A stretch of DNA of 41,887 nucleotides from NCBI GenBank assembly GCA_022793655.1, contig JAAWDG010000011.1:179135-221021 (forward strand). The letters run 5' to 3'. Under the pieces are notes generated by a model, which searched no databases, was not told where the DNA came from, and was given only the letters and a program-made list of their open reading frames with translations. Position numbers and translations under genes: made by a program. Position 1 is the first letter of the stretch. Each line of letters starts with the position of its first letter. This document shows positions 23,160-33,186 of the stretch, piece by piece. Source of the stretch: Clostridiales bacterium. GTDB lineage: Bacteria; Bacillota; Clostridia; Oscillospirales; CAG-272.

Positions 23160-23193
23160 TAAAACACTCGAATTTTTTATTCGAGTGTTTTTG
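23160..23193 (+). terminator. Terminator of spo0A
   Basis: Perfect hairpin AAACACTCGAA / TTCGAGTGTTT followed by a T-run; it separates spo0A from the spoIIIA operon. Confidence 0.9.
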
Positions 23194-23205
23194 TTTTGTG
23201 CGTGT

Positions 23206-23234
23206 TCATAATTGCTTTGGGACAGGCATATATT
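23206..23234 (+). promoter_or_regulatory. Sigma-E-like promoter of the spoIIIA operon
   Basis: -35 TCATAAT (23206-23212), 14-bp spacer and -10 CATATATT (23227-23234). This agrees well with the sigma-E consensus of mother-cell promoters; spoIIIA is a sigma-E operon in Bacillus. The expected start (about 23241) is almost at the first codon of spoIIIAA. Confidence 0.65.
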
Positions 23235-23242
23235 TTAATGAC

Positions 23243-24103
23243 ATGAACAGTTATCTTGAAAACGTAGTAAAGCTTTTTTCACCAGAGGTGAAAAGTTTTA
23301 TTCAACACAACCCATCGATTTATGAAATACGGGTTCGTCCAGAAAAAAAGGTTTTTGTTGTGAGTGCAGAAGGAAACTTTCCTTGTGGCCCAGCCATTTC
23401 TTTACATGAATTTAATCGTATTTTCTCAATACTAAACGGCGGTAGTCTCTATAAGCATGAAGATACCTTGCCGTATGGCTTCTTTACCGACTCGTTTGGG
23501 GGGCGCTGCGGCGTGGTCTGTGAGCTCGCAGGATTATCCAGCGAAGGGCGCAGTGTGGTAAAGGTCAATGGACTCAATTTGCGTGTGCCTCGCTTTATTC
23601 GTGGCGTTTCAGAGTCACTATGCGACGCTTTACTGGCGGAAAAAGCCGTGCAAGGAACTTTAATTTACGCGGCGCCATGTACAGGAAAAACAACGGTTAT
23701 ACGTGATATGGCGCGCTATTTTTCAGAGTTTCCACATCGTTTGCGGGTTTGTGTCATCGATGAGCGCAGGGAGTTTGACAGCGGTGACTATCGCACCGAT
23801 GCCAATATTGACATTTTATCAGGCTATAGTAAAAAAATAGGCATCGAGATTGCCATTCGAACTCTTTCTGCGCAATTGATCATTTGTGATGAAATAGGCG
23901 ATTTTGACGACGCCAAAGGAATTTGCCAACTTGCGAATTCTGGTGTGCCTTTGATTGCTACAGCGCATGCTGACACGTGTGAAGAGTTGTTTCATAAGGA
24001 TGCAATTCGATTGATGCATGACAAAAAGATTTTTACATGGTATGCACATTTAGCAACCTGCCATTGGCAGGGCTTATGTTTTGATCAATTGGAGAAATTA
24101 TAA
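23243..24103 (+). CDS. spoIIIAA: Stage III sporulation protein AA, ATPase
   Basis: A 286-residue secretion-type ATPase that powers the SpoIIIA-SpoIIQ feeding channel between mother cell and forespore. Visible are the family opening (FSPEVKSFIQ...IYEIRVRPEKKV), the GRCGVV motif, the P-loop PCTGKTT (about 157-163), and Walker B LIICDEIG with the following TAHADT motif. ATG 23243 fits the family start; an in-frame GTG at 23198 lies upstream of the promoter. No Shine-Dalgarno sequence precedes it. Confidence 0.93.
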   Translation: MNSYLENVVKLFSPEVKSFIQHNPSIYEIRVRPEKKVFVVSAEGNFPCGPAISLHEFNRIFSILNGGSLYKHEDTLPYGFFTDSFGGRCGVVCELAGLSSEGRSVVKVNGLNLRVPRFIRGVSESLCDALLAEKAVQGTLIYAAPCTGKTTVIRDMARYFSEFPHRLRVCVIDERREFDSGDYRTDANIDILSGYSKKIGIEIAIRTLSAQLIICDEIGDFDDAKGICQLANSGVPLIATAHADTCEELFHKDAIRLMHDKKIFTWYAHLATCHWQGLCFDQLEKL

Positions 24104-24104
24104 C

Positions 24105-24560
24105 ATGTTGATAAAAATTATAATGATTATTGGTTGGATCATGTTGATGCGAGTCGTATCTTTGTCGGCACATCAGACAAATCAAAAAATAGATGATTTT
24201 TTAAAAATAATTGCAGCAATACGTTTTGGCGTATGTGAGCGGCATATGGGGCTAAATGATATTTATGCGGCGGATCATGAGGATTTATTTGATGAAATAA
24301 AGCACAGTAGTCTCTTTCATTATGCGAATCAAAAGAAAGAAGCGCTTGGTCTTTCTGAAATGATTATACAAAAACTGCATTTTTTTGAAAAACAAACGGC
24401 CGTTGCTTCATTTGCTGAATGCGAATCGCAAGTATTTGAATTGAGCGCTCTTGTCTCAAAAGAATTAGAAGAACGCAAAATACAGCTTAAAAGGCAGTTA
24501 ACAGGTACTTATACAATCGTAACGGCTGTATTTCTGATTATCATGATTTTATTAATATAA
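24105..24560 (+). CDS. spoIIIAB: Stage III sporulation protein AB
   Basis: A 151-residue membrane protein similar to type II secretion GspF-like subunits. It has an N-terminal hydrophobic segment (about 1-20), a helical middle and a C-terminal membrane helix (about 130-150). The start at 24105 follows GGAG at 24091-24094, one base after the spoIIIAA stop; a longer in-frame start at 24081 was rejected. Part of the forespore feeding channel; identity rests on operon order as much as on sequence. Confidence 0.85.
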   Translation: MLIKIIMIIGWIMLMRVVSLSAHQTNQKIDDFLKIIAAIRFGVCERHMGLNDIYAADHEDLFDEIKHSSLFHYANQKKEALGLSEMIIQKLHFFEKQTAVASFAECESQVFELSALVSKELEERKIQLKRQLTGTYTIVTAVFLIIMILLI

Positions 24561-24634
24561 GGTGTTTAGCGTGAACGAGACGATAAAGCGGGAATGAAAT
24601 ATAGTTGATTCACGCCGCTATTGGGGAGATTAAT

Positions 24635-24829
24635 ATGGATTTAGTTGAAGTTTTAAAAATCGTTGGCATTGCCATGATTGTGGCGGTCAGTTGTCAGATA
24701 TTAAATAAATATGGCAGAGAAGAGCAGGCGTCGCTGGTTTCAGCTTCAGGTATTATTATTGTTGTGTTTATGATTGTATCTCAGTTTTCATCGTTGATCA
24801 TTGAGATAAAGAATACATTTGGCTTATGA
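24635..24829 (+). CDS. spoIIIAC: Stage III sporulation protein AC
   Basis: A 64-residue protein of two membrane helices with the conserved central loop ILNKYGREEQASLVS. ATG 24635 is supported by GGGGAG; the in-frame start at 24605 would add ten non-family residues. It overlaps spoIIIAD by ATGA. SpoIIIAC and AD are small membrane subunits of the channel. Confidence 0.93.
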   Translation: MDLVEVLKIVGIAMIVAVSCQILNKYGREEQASLVSASGIIIVVFMIVSQFSSLIIEIKNTFGL

Positions 24830-25197
24830 TTAGACTGTTTGTTTTTTCCGTATGTGCAGCTCTTTTGCTTATTATTGTAAAGGAGTTAAAGCCAGAATAT
24901 GCAAAGCTTGGCGGCATTTTAGTCACACTGATGATCAGCCTTGCCTGTATTGGACTTTTTGCAGATATTGTTTCAAATGTGAAAGCGCTTGGCGAAGCGG
25001 GTGTGACCGAATATGTAAACGTATTGTTGAAAGTAGCGGGTGTTTGTATTTGTGTAGATATATCATCAGATTTGTGCGCCGAATGCGGCTATCCTTCGGT
25101 ATCAAAAAGTGTGCTGCTTTACGGCAAAGCACAGCTAATCCTCATCATTTTTCCCTATATTCAAAAGCTTATTACAGGTGTGTCTTCATTCTTTTAA
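24826..25197 (+). CDS. spoIIIAD: Stage III sporulation protein AD
   Basis: A 123-residue polytopic membrane protein with about four hydrophobic segments. Family motifs are KELKPEYAKLGGIL near the N-terminus and CAECGYPSVSKSVLLYGKAQLI near the C-terminus. It starts in the spoIIIAC stop. Confidence 0.93.
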   Translation: MIRLFVFSVCAALLLIIVKELKPEYAKLGGILVTLMISLACIGLFADIVSNVKALGEAGVTEYVNVLLKVAGVCICVDISSDLCAECGYPSVSKSVLLYGKAQLILIIFPYIQKLITGVSSFF

Positions 25198-25199
25198 TT

Positions 25200-26258
25200 T
25201 TGCTTAGCAGCTTCTTTTCGATGCCAAGCGCTGCAGCATCTGAACTATATGACGAAAAGGAGTATCGAGATGCGATTCCCGATTCGGTGAGTGAGTATGC
25301 CGATATTGATGAAATTGCCGAGGGGGCTGTTACTACCACACAGTTTTTTGATATTTTAAGCAAAATAGCCGGCGAACAAGTTAAAACGGTGATCAAAGCT
25401 GTACCCGGCTTGCTTTTACTGATTATGATTGGGGCAATATCGACCGAATTTTCGGCTCTTTCTTTAGACGCTGGCCTTAAAAACACAGCCAACATGGCGG
25501 TTAGTTTTATCACTTTTCTTTATATGATGGATATGTTAATTCAATTGTATACCAGTGTTTCTTATAAGATGGACGAGTTGTATGAATATGGAAAAACGCT
25601 TAGTTCTGTGATGGGTTCTTTTCTGTTTTTTAGCGGCAACTATTCTTCGGTGAGTGCCATTCTTTCGTCTATGATTGTGTTGTGTACCTTTTTGTCTTTT
25701 TTAAGCCGTACCATCTTTCCTGCTGTATGTGCGGTGATTATTGTATCTTCGGTTGCCAGTCTTTCTGGAACGGCGTCTCATTTAAATTCTGTTTCGCAGC
25801 GTTTATCTACGCTGTACGGTACGATAAGCACCGCAGTTATTTCAATTTTATCGCTGATAATGGGATTTCAAAATCGAGTGGCACAGTCTGCTGACTCGGT
25901 GGTGCTAAAAAGTGCTAAAATTGCGTCAGCATATGCGATTCCCGTTGTGGGCGGTGTTATTTCTGAATCGGTTGACAATATTTCATCTGGCTTTTCACTC
26001 ATTAAAAATTCGTTTGGCTTTGGTGCTGTCAGCGTGATTTTACTTTGCGTTGTTCCAAGCCTTGTTTCTTTGCTAATTTATAAGCTTTTTTTTACAGTTA
26101 TGGCCATTTTTTGTGAGATAGCGGGTTCCAATGAAGCGAGCCGTATGTTTACTGGTATAGACAGTTTGTTTAACGTGCTTTTGATTACAGTGGCGCTGAA
26201 TGCACTGACATATATTTATTGTTTGATTTTATTCACGGGTCTTGAAGGTAGTATATGA
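25200..26258 (+). CDS. spoIIIAE: Stage III sporulation protein AE
   Basis: A polytopic membrane protein of about 352 residues with a cleavable-looking signal (FSMPSAAASE), an acidic extracytoplasmic N-terminal segment and about seven membrane helices. Family segments include TLYGTISTAVISILSLIMG and PVVGGVISESVD. The frame is open far upstream through spoIIIAD, so the start must be chosen. TTG 25200 is the first conventional start after the spoIIIAD stop. ATT at 25188 is better spaced from an AGGTG site (25176-25180) and would give a longer signal peptide. No ATG fits the region. Confidence 0.9.
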   Translation: MLSSFFSMPSAAASELYDEKEYRDAIPDSVSEYADIDEIAEGAVTTTQFFDILSKIAGEQVKTVIKAVPGLLLLIMIGAISTEFSALSLDAGLKNTANMAVSFITFLYMMDMLIQLYTSVSYKMDELYEYGKTLSSVMGSFLFFSGNYSSVSAILSSMIVLCTFLSFLSRTIFPAVCAVIIVSSVASLSGTASHLNSVSQRLSTLYGTISTAVISILSLIMGFQNRVAQSADSVVLKSAKIASAYAIPVVGGVISESVDNISSGFSLIKNSFGFGAVSVILLCVVPSLVSLLIYKLFFTVMAIFCEIAGSNEASRMFTGIDSLFNVLLITVALNALTYIYCLILFTGLEGSI

Positions 26259-26692
26259 AAACATTTTTTTCTGCATTATGCGTTTTTATTGTCATTAATG
26301 GCCTGTTAAAAACCTGCGTTGACGAAGCAAAATTTTCGCGATATTATGGTCTGCTATCCGGTGTGTTAATCTTGAGTTTTGTGGTATTTCAATTTGGCAA
26401 AATCGATTTGCCAGAGGCGATTGAGTATCCGGAACAGGCTTATACTGAGAGCAGCAGTTATGAGACGTATGTGGTGAATGACGCGCAAAAGCGACTGAGT
26501 GCATTGGCAGAGCAGCAAATTTTAGAGAAATTACATATTGCTTGTCGGGTCAATGTCTCTTTGCGGTATGAAAATGATATGATTTCAGTCAAGGAGATTG
26601 AGGTATTCGATACGCCTCGAAATGGGGAAATTGTTTATTTGCTTTCGCAGTTATTTGAAACAGAGGGCGGGATGATACATTTTAATGGATAA
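26255..26692 (+). CDS. spoIIIAF: Stage III sporulation protein AF
   Basis: A 145-residue protein with two N-terminal membrane helices (about 2-20 and 30-48) and a C-terminal ring-building-like domain after a linker (VNDAQKRLSALAEQQILEKL region). It overlaps spoIIIAE by ATGA and spoIIIAG by 8 bp. Assigned from topology and operon position. Confidence 0.87.
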   Translation: MKTFFSALCVFIVINGLLKTCVDEAKFSRYYGLLSGVLILSFVVFQFGKIDLPEAIEYPEQAYTESSSYETYVVNDAQKRLSALAEQQILEKLHIACRVNVSLRYENDMISVKEIEVFDTPRNGEIVYLLSQLFETEGGMIHFNG

Positions 26693-27011
26693 ATCAATGA
26701 AAAAGATTCTTTTGATTGGCGCTGCTATGATCCTTTTGCTTGTGCTGATCGGCGGAATCGCAGAGCAAGAAAAGAAAACAGATGTGCCGGCGGGCAGTGA
26801 GTTAGAGGCTTTGCTTGCCTCTTTGGAGGGCGTTGATCAGGTACAGGTAGTGTTCTATTATAATAAAGATACAACGGCTAAAAAAGAGGAGGTGAACGGT
26901 ATTGCCGTGGTTTATTCAGGTACGGCGGATGCGGGTACTGAGAAAAAAATGTACGAGTTGATTCGTTCATTGTATGGTATCCCATATCATCGAATTTATA
27001 TTAGCCAGTAA
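26685..27011 (+). CDS. spoIIIAG: Stage III sporulation protein AG, short form
   Basis: A 108-residue protein with one membrane helix (about 7-25) followed directly by a single ring-building-motif-like domain (LEALLASLEGVDQVQVVFYY ... GIAVVYSGTADAG). In Bacillus the protein is about twice as long (229 residues) and carries an inserted beta-triangle. This version lacks room for that insertion and for the long linker. SpoIIIAG forms the large ring of the feeding channel in the space between the two membranes. The start at 26685 overlaps spoIIIAF; an in-frame ATG at 26697 is possible. Confidence 0.85.
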   Translation: MDKSMKKILLIGAAMILLLVLIGGIAEQEKKTDVPAGSELEALLASLEGVDQVQVVFYYNKDTTAKKEEVNGIAVVYSGTADAGTEKKMYELIRSLYGIPYHRIYISQ

Positions 27012-27069
27012 GCATAATTTGTGTTTTGTTTCATATACATGAAACAGGAATTAACTTGGAGGAATCGTT

Positions 27070-27678
27070 ATGACGGATAACAAGATGAAAACAAATGAAA
27101 AAGGCAAGATAAAAATAGAAGAACTGAAAGAAAAGGTCAAGACGTTTTGCGGCAAGTTCAAAAACGTTGGAAAATTTTTTGTCAAAAATAAAAAGAATCT
27201 GATTGTGTGTACGTCGGTTTTGGTCATTTGCGGTGCGGTTTATTTAAACTATTCACTGTTCCATAGACCACAGGATGCTTCTGCGGGAGCTGATTCATCG
27301 TCTGGTGATTCAAATACGCTTTCTCCTGCCGAAGAATATTTCAGCTCGGCCGCGTTATCAAGGCAGAAGGCAAGAGATGAAGCGATGCAGGTTTTACAGC
27401 AGGTTATTGACAGTTCTGATGCCGTTGAACAAGTAAAAAGTGATGCGTATACCAGCATCAATACTATCGCACAGCAAATTGAATGTGAATCCAATATAGA
27501 GCAGTTAATTATGGCCAAGGGATTTCAGCAGTGCTTAGCAGTCGTCAACGAGAACAGCGCCAGTGTGATTGTGAAAAGCGATGGTTTGCTTGCGAACGAA
27601 GTGGCGCAGATAAAAGAAATTGTATATGAGCAATCGGGTATTCATCCTAAGGATATTAAAATCATCGAAAAAAGCTGA
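27070..27678 (+). CDS. spoIIIAH: Stage III sporulation protein AH
   Basis: A 202-residue protein with a Lys-rich cytoplasmic N-terminus, one membrane helix (about 40-60), an acidic/Ser linker and a ring-building domain (about 90-202). Family features are LSRQKARDEAMQVLQQVID, CESNIEQLIMAKGFQQCLAV and the end GIHPKDIKIIE. It binds SpoIIQ of the forespore to close the channel. A GGAGG site precedes the ATG. The stop lies inside the terminator hairpin. Confidence 0.94.
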   Translation: MTDNKMKTNEKGKIKIEELKEKVKTFCGKFKNVGKFFVKNKKNLIVCTSVLVICGAVYLNYSLFHRPQDASAGADSSSGDSNTLSPAEEYFSSAALSRQKARDEAMQVLQQVIDSSDAVEQVKSDAYTSINTIAQQIECESNIEQLIMAKGFQQCLAVVNENSASVIVKSDGLLANEVAQIKEIVYEQSGIHPKDIKIIEKS

Positions 27679-27702
27679 GACAATCTGTCTCAGCTTTTTA
27701 TC
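27669..27702. terminator. Terminator of the spoIIIA operon, bidirectional
   Basis: Perfect 11-bp hairpin AAGCTGAGACA / TGTCTCAGCTT with a 3-base loop and A/T tracts on both sides. It also faces the convergent lipid kinase gene. Confidence 0.9.
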
Positions 27703-27718
27703 GCTATGAAAGATAGCG

Positions 27719-28588
27719 TTAAATCAATAATTGAATTTGTTTGGGAAGAATTGAAACAGAAAGAGAAGTGGTTGGATGCACTTCACCATCGGCGCAGACG
27801 GTGTCTAAGCCTTCCATCGTAATTTTGCGACATTTAAAATTTTCTAACACATGTTGGAACCGGGGAGCGACTTGACCGGTAGCGGCGTCTATATGTTTTC
27901 CGTTTTTATAAGAGGAGACCATTTTTAAAAAATAAGATTTAGAAACCTTTTTGACAAGAACAAAATCAAGAAGTCCATCGTTGTAATGGGCGGCTGGCGC
28001 TGCTTCAAAGCCGCCGCCGTAAAAGCGACCGTTGGCAATAGCACAAAGCAAATATTCGCCTGCAAAAGAATGAGAAACGCCGTTGTGATCTTCTAATGTA
28101 ATGGCAAGCTGTTTACCATAATCGCTGAAAAGTGCGCCCATAACGCCGGCAATATAAGCAAAACCGCCACTTACGAATGTTTTTTCTTTGAGTTGATTCG
28201 CACGAAGAGCAGCAGCGCAGTCGAATCCCACATTCAGCATATTCAGTGCATAGCGATCATTATATTGTATCACATCAAGCAGTCTCACTGTTTTAGGTCC
28301 GTTAAAGCAGCGTATGAGGTCGTTTCCTGTACCAACCGGAATAACCGAAAGCATTGCATCGTTCTGTGCACCGGCTGCCATGATACCGTTTACCACTTCA
28401 TTGACAGTACCGTCACCGCCATAGACAAAGAAGTGAACAGAAGGGTCTTTGATGCATGCTTCATAAACATAAATCTCAGCGTCGCCTGCAAATTTAGTAA
28501 GATAACTCATTCGTTCGCCGTCAAGCGCGGCGAATTTTACTGCGTCACCTTTGCCAGCTGCAGGATTAATGATGTTAATTTCTCTCAT
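27719..28588 (-). CDS. Lipid kinase, YegS/DagK family
   Basis: A 289-residue cytoplasmic kinase of the diacylglycerol-kinase catalytic family. The nucleotide-binding GGDGTVNEVVNG (about 57-68) and PVGTGND (about 84-90) are intact. The C-terminal beta-rich domain has GRFYGGGF and NDGLLDFVLVKKVSK. It probably phosphorylates diacylglycerol or a related lipid to recycle it into phospholipid; exact substrate specificity is not readable. It has its own promoter (28619-28647, minus strand) and an AAGGA site. Confidence 0.9.
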   Translation of the reverse strand: MREINIINPAAGKGDAVKFAALDGERMSYLTKFAGDAEIYVYEACIKDPSVHFFVYGGDGTVNEVVNGIMAAGAQNDAMLSVIPVGTGNDLIRCFNGPKTVRLLDVIQYNDRYALNMLNVGFDCAAALRANQLKEKTFVSGGFAYIAGVMGALFSDYGKQLAITLEDHNGVSHSFAGEYLLCAIANGRFYGGGFEAAPAAHYNDGLLDFVLVKKVSKSYFLKMVSSYKNGKHIDAATGQVAPRFQHVLENFKCRKITMEGLDTVCADGEVHPTTSLSVSILPKQIQLLI

Positions 28589-28618
28589 AATTTTTTCCTT
28601 GTTTTTGATATCATTTTT

Positions 28619-28647
28619 ATTTTAACATATAATTCATGTTCTTTCAA
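28619..28647 (-). promoter_or_regulatory. Promoter of the lipid kinase gene
   Basis: Minus-strand -35 TTGAAA (28642-28647), 17-bp spacer and -10 TAAAAT (28619-28624). Divergent from the guaB promoter about 30 bp away. Confidence 0.65.
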
Positions 28648-28677
28648 CAATTTAATCGGATTATCCTTTTATTTTTA

Positions 28678-30208
<1,531 letters not shown>

Positions 30209-30227
30209 TCAGTAAAGGTTGTGCAGC

Positions 30228-32447
30228 ATGAAGGAAAAGCTTCAATCCACAATTAAGTATGCGGCTAAAAATGTTTATGGTCACAGGTGGGAATTTTTGC
30301 CTTTTGTGATTACGATTTTAGTTGTACAAATTATTTTTGGTGTCATATCCTATTGTTATTTTAATAACAATAGGATTGATTATCAATATGCTTCGCAGGA
30401 TTATGACTATCATTTAGAGCTGCAAAATCTAAATACTGAACAATATTATTCGTTTGTCAATAATGATGAATACAGCACACGAGAAGGGGATTCGATTTAC
30501 GAGATTGTTAAAGTGATTGAGAGAAATCGAAACTCTGTGAACAACACTCGTTTTGATGTATATATTCGCCTTACTGGCAACGCTGCTGCTAATTTCAAGC
30601 GTTTTCAAAAGCGTTATTTGCCTGATTTAGAACTTTATTCAGACGGCAATGATGCGATTGTGCATACACCACTTTTGGATTATCAAAACCATGTATCTGC
30701 CAATCGCTGGATTTTTGCAGCAGCGCTTTTTTTGACAGGACTGATTGCGTGGTTTTTATTGGCCTTTTTATTCCGCACAAGGCTTGGGCATTATACTTTT
30801 GTCTATGGTATTTATAGTACGTTTGGTGCTGATTTTCGGCGCCTTTTTACCAATTCATTTTGGGAATTTATTGTCATTTCGCTTTGCACCTATATACCAT
30901 CTTGCCTTATATCGATGGGACTATCTAAGCTGATTTATACTCTTTCAGGCGTTACTTTTTACCTATCTGTTTTACCGTTTTTTATCATTTTTATTTTTTC
31001 GGCTCTCGTAACCAGTCTTGCTGTGCTGCTACCTATCAAAGGGCTGACCCGTGTGCCGCCTATTCGACAGCTTATGGCGAGTGATAATACACATTTAGTC
31101 TCTAGTCCTCGATGTTCTAATGAACGCTGCATTCGTTCTTTTCCCATCGGTTATGTGCTCAACACCTTGATACGTACACGTAAATATTGGACAAAGCTGA
31201 TAGTCTCTGGTCTTTTGTTAAGCATTTTGTTTGTTGGCGGCGTTGATTTTGCTCGCTTATATAAAGCGAAATTGGACTATAATAGCCCACGTTTTTTGAT
31301 TGATTTTACGTTGGGAAATGATAGTTATCAAGAGAATATGGCCGAAACGTTATTATCGATCGACGGTGTCATAGATGTGGTAAAAAAAGAAGAGACATCG
31401 GCTATTTCGGTTCATTCTCATATGTTGGTGTCTGGATCAGATGCCAAATTCTCAAATAAATTTTATTCGGCTCGGGTAGGCGGCGAGCGATATAAAGTGA
31501 CTAATTCATTAGTATACAGCCCGCTTGATGAAGGCAAGGCGCAGTATTTGGCGCAAACTTATCGTTATGATGGCGATATTCTAGCGGCCGTGGGACAAGA
31601 AGATAAGATTGTCATTGCCGATGGTCTTTTCAATGCGTCTGTATATCGATTAAAAGTAGGCGATACGGTCAAAATCGCGACGTTTTTATATGCGAAAGAA
31701 AAACCAGAAACTTATGAGACAGGCAAAAAATATTTAAGACAGCAGTTAGCGTGTAATGAATATGCCTATCGAGAATATACGGTAGCCGCCGTTATTCATG
31801 ACATGCCTACCGGCGATCAAACGCCTGTGTTTTTACCAGCCGTTGATTATACAGTTATAACAAAACGCTCAAACGAATATCAGAACGCAGAAGTGTATGT
31901 GAATCCAACTCTTTCGGATGCGCAGGTCAAAGAAATAGAAACCAAGCTTCGTAATTTCGCTTATCAATACGATCAAGTTTCATTGACAGATCTTTATGCA
32001 AGCGCGAATCGAAAAGAAAATGATAAGAATTATTATGCTTTTATCATCATTTTAGCGTATTTAGTTGTCATTTTGTCTCCCGTTGTATGGATGTTTTCAC
32101 AGATTCTTTTCTATATGAAAAGGGAAGAGGAATTTTTCTTGTTAGAGGCAATGGGTGTAACACAGCGAGATTTGCGAAAAATGGTGCTCTGGGAGGCCTT
32201 GCTCGTAACGGGCGTCACATTAGTGCTTTACAGCCTTTTATCATTTTTTGTGATTTATATAGTTTTTCGGTTAGCAAACGCATTATTTATATATCCAGGT
32301 TTTTCATTTCAGCTGCCGTGTTTTGCCTTCTTTACCGGTTTTGTTCTAACTGGTTTATGCGCGTTTGTCTCAATTTATATGGCGTATCAATTGTATCAGA
32401 AAAAGAAAGCCCGTCTTGTGCGTGCTGTAAGTGAAGATGGACTATGA
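30228..32447 (+). CDS. FtsX-family ABC transporter permease
   Basis: A 739-residue membrane protein made of two FtsX/MacB-like halves. There is a first membrane helix (about 22-45) and an extracytoplasmic loop. Three or four helices follow at about 155-270, then another helix (about 320-340). A large extracytoplasmic domain (about 345-600) is followed by three terminal helices. The second half ends FFLLEAMGVTQRDLRKMVLWEALLV in segments, the coupling region typical of FtsX permeases. ATG 30228 is preferred over an in-frame TTG at 30219. It pairs with the ATPase 24 bp downstream. It may remodel the envelope or remove lipophilic compounds; substrate unknown. Confidence 0.88.
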   Translation: MKEKLQSTIKYAAKNVYGHRWEFLPFVITILVVQIIFGVISYCYFNNNRIDYQYASQDYDYHLELQNLNTEQYYSFVNNDEYSTREGDSIYEIVKVIERNRNSVNNTRFDVYIRLTGNAAANFKRFQKRYLPDLELYSDGNDAIVHTPLLDYQNHVSANRWIFAAALFLTGLIAWFLLAFLFRTRLGHYTFVYGIYSTFGADFRRLFTNSFWEFIVISLCTYIPSCLISMGLSKLIYTLSGVTFYLSVLPFFIIFIFSALVTSLAVLLPIKGLTRVPPIRQLMASDNTHLVSSPRCSNERCIRSFPIGYVLNTLIRTRKYWTKLIVSGLLLSILFVGGVDFARLYKAKLDYNSPRFLIDFTLGNDSYQENMAETLLSIDGVIDVVKKEETSAISVHSHMLVSGSDAKFSNKFYSARVGGERYKVTNSLVYSPLDEGKAQYLAQTYRYDGDILAAVGQEDKIVIADGLFNASVYRLKVGDTVKIATFLYAKEKPETYETGKKYLRQQLACNEYAYREYTVAAVIHDMPTGDQTPVFLPAVDYTVITKRSNEYQNAEVYVNPTLSDAQVKEIETKLRNFAYQYDQVSLTDLYASANRKENDKNYYAFIIILAYLVVILSPVVWMFSQILFYMKREEEFFLLEAMGVTQRDLRKMVLWEALLVTGVTLVLYSLLSFFVIYIVFRLANALFIYPGFSFQLPCFAFFTGFVLTGLCAFVSIYMAYQLYQKKKARLVRAVSEDGL

Positions 32448-32471
32448 TTAGGTGAGAAAGGGAAGAGCGAG

Positions 32472-33164
32472 ATGGCCATTTTAGAAGCAGAAAATATCAT
32501 AAAGCAATATAAATCGCACGATTCGGTAGTGACAGCGGTAAATCGTGCTTCTTTGAGTGTTGAAGATGGAGAATTTGTAGCTATTATGGGCGCATCCGGT
32601 TCGGGTAAGTCTACTTTTTTGCATATTTGCGCTGGACTCGATATTCCTAATTCCGGTACAGTCACGATACGCGGCCAATGCCTAACCTCTATGAATGCCG
32701 ATGAAAAAGCTCGTTTTAGAGGGATATATACCGGCATAGTTTTTCAAAAGCACAATTTAATTCCACAGTTAACAGTGCTTGAGAATATCATGATTCCCAC
32801 TGTAATGGGGAATCGTCCTGCTTCAGCTTTTGAAGAGCATTTAAAGAAACTTGTGCATATATTGGGACTTGAAGATCGTCTTAATCATTTGCCAAGCGAA
32901 ATTTCGGGCGGCCAGCAACAGCGCTGCGCTATTGCGCGGGCGCTGATTAATCGTCCGCAGGTTTTGTTCTGTGATGAGCCAACCGGCAATTTAGACCGTG
33001 CCAATGCAGATGAAGTTTTAGCGTTACTTTTAAAAACCAAAGAAACCATTGGCCAAACGATTATTATGGTGACACATGATATGCAGATTGCAGCGCGTGC
33101 AGACCGTGTCTTTGTCATGGAAAACGGGATATTGATTCCTAAAAATAAAACCAGCTTGTCATGA
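32472..33164 (+). CDS. ABC transporter ATP-binding protein, MacB/LolD type
   Basis: A 230-residue ATPase complete in all motifs: Walker A GASGSGKST (about 39-47), Q-loop VFQKHNLIPQ, signature SGGQQQR (about 141-147), Walker B VLFCDEPTGNLD and the H-loop THDM. This group energises FtsX-type permeases by a mechanical stroke rather than by classical transport. The terminator hairpin begins within its last codons. Confidence 0.95.
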   Translation: MAILEAENIIKQYKSHDSVVTAVNRASLSVEDGEFVAIMGASGSGKSTFLHICAGLDIPNSGTVTIRGQCLTSMNADEKARFRGIYTGIVFQKHNLIPQLTVLENIMIPTVMGNRPASAFEEHLKKLVHILGLEDRLNHLPSEISGGQQQRCAIARALINRPQVLFCDEPTGNLDRANADEVLALLLKTKETIGQTIIMVTHDMQIAARADRVFVMENGILIPKNKTSLS

Positions 33165-33186
33165 GAACAAGCTGGTTTTATTTTTA
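33147..33186. terminator. Bidirectional terminator between the ABC operon and mgsA
   Basis: Perfect 13-bp hairpin AAAACCAGCTTGT / ACAAGCTGGTTTT (33147-33159, 33167-33179) with flanking A and T tracts. It contains the stop codon of the ATPase gene and ends just before the mgsA stop on the other strand. Confidence 0.92.

Noticed and set aside
24852-25199. Upstream extension of the spoIIIAE frame into a 468-codon open frame.
   Set aside because: The extension is a Cys/Arg-rich shadow of spoIIIAD and unlike any SpoIIIAE N-terminus.
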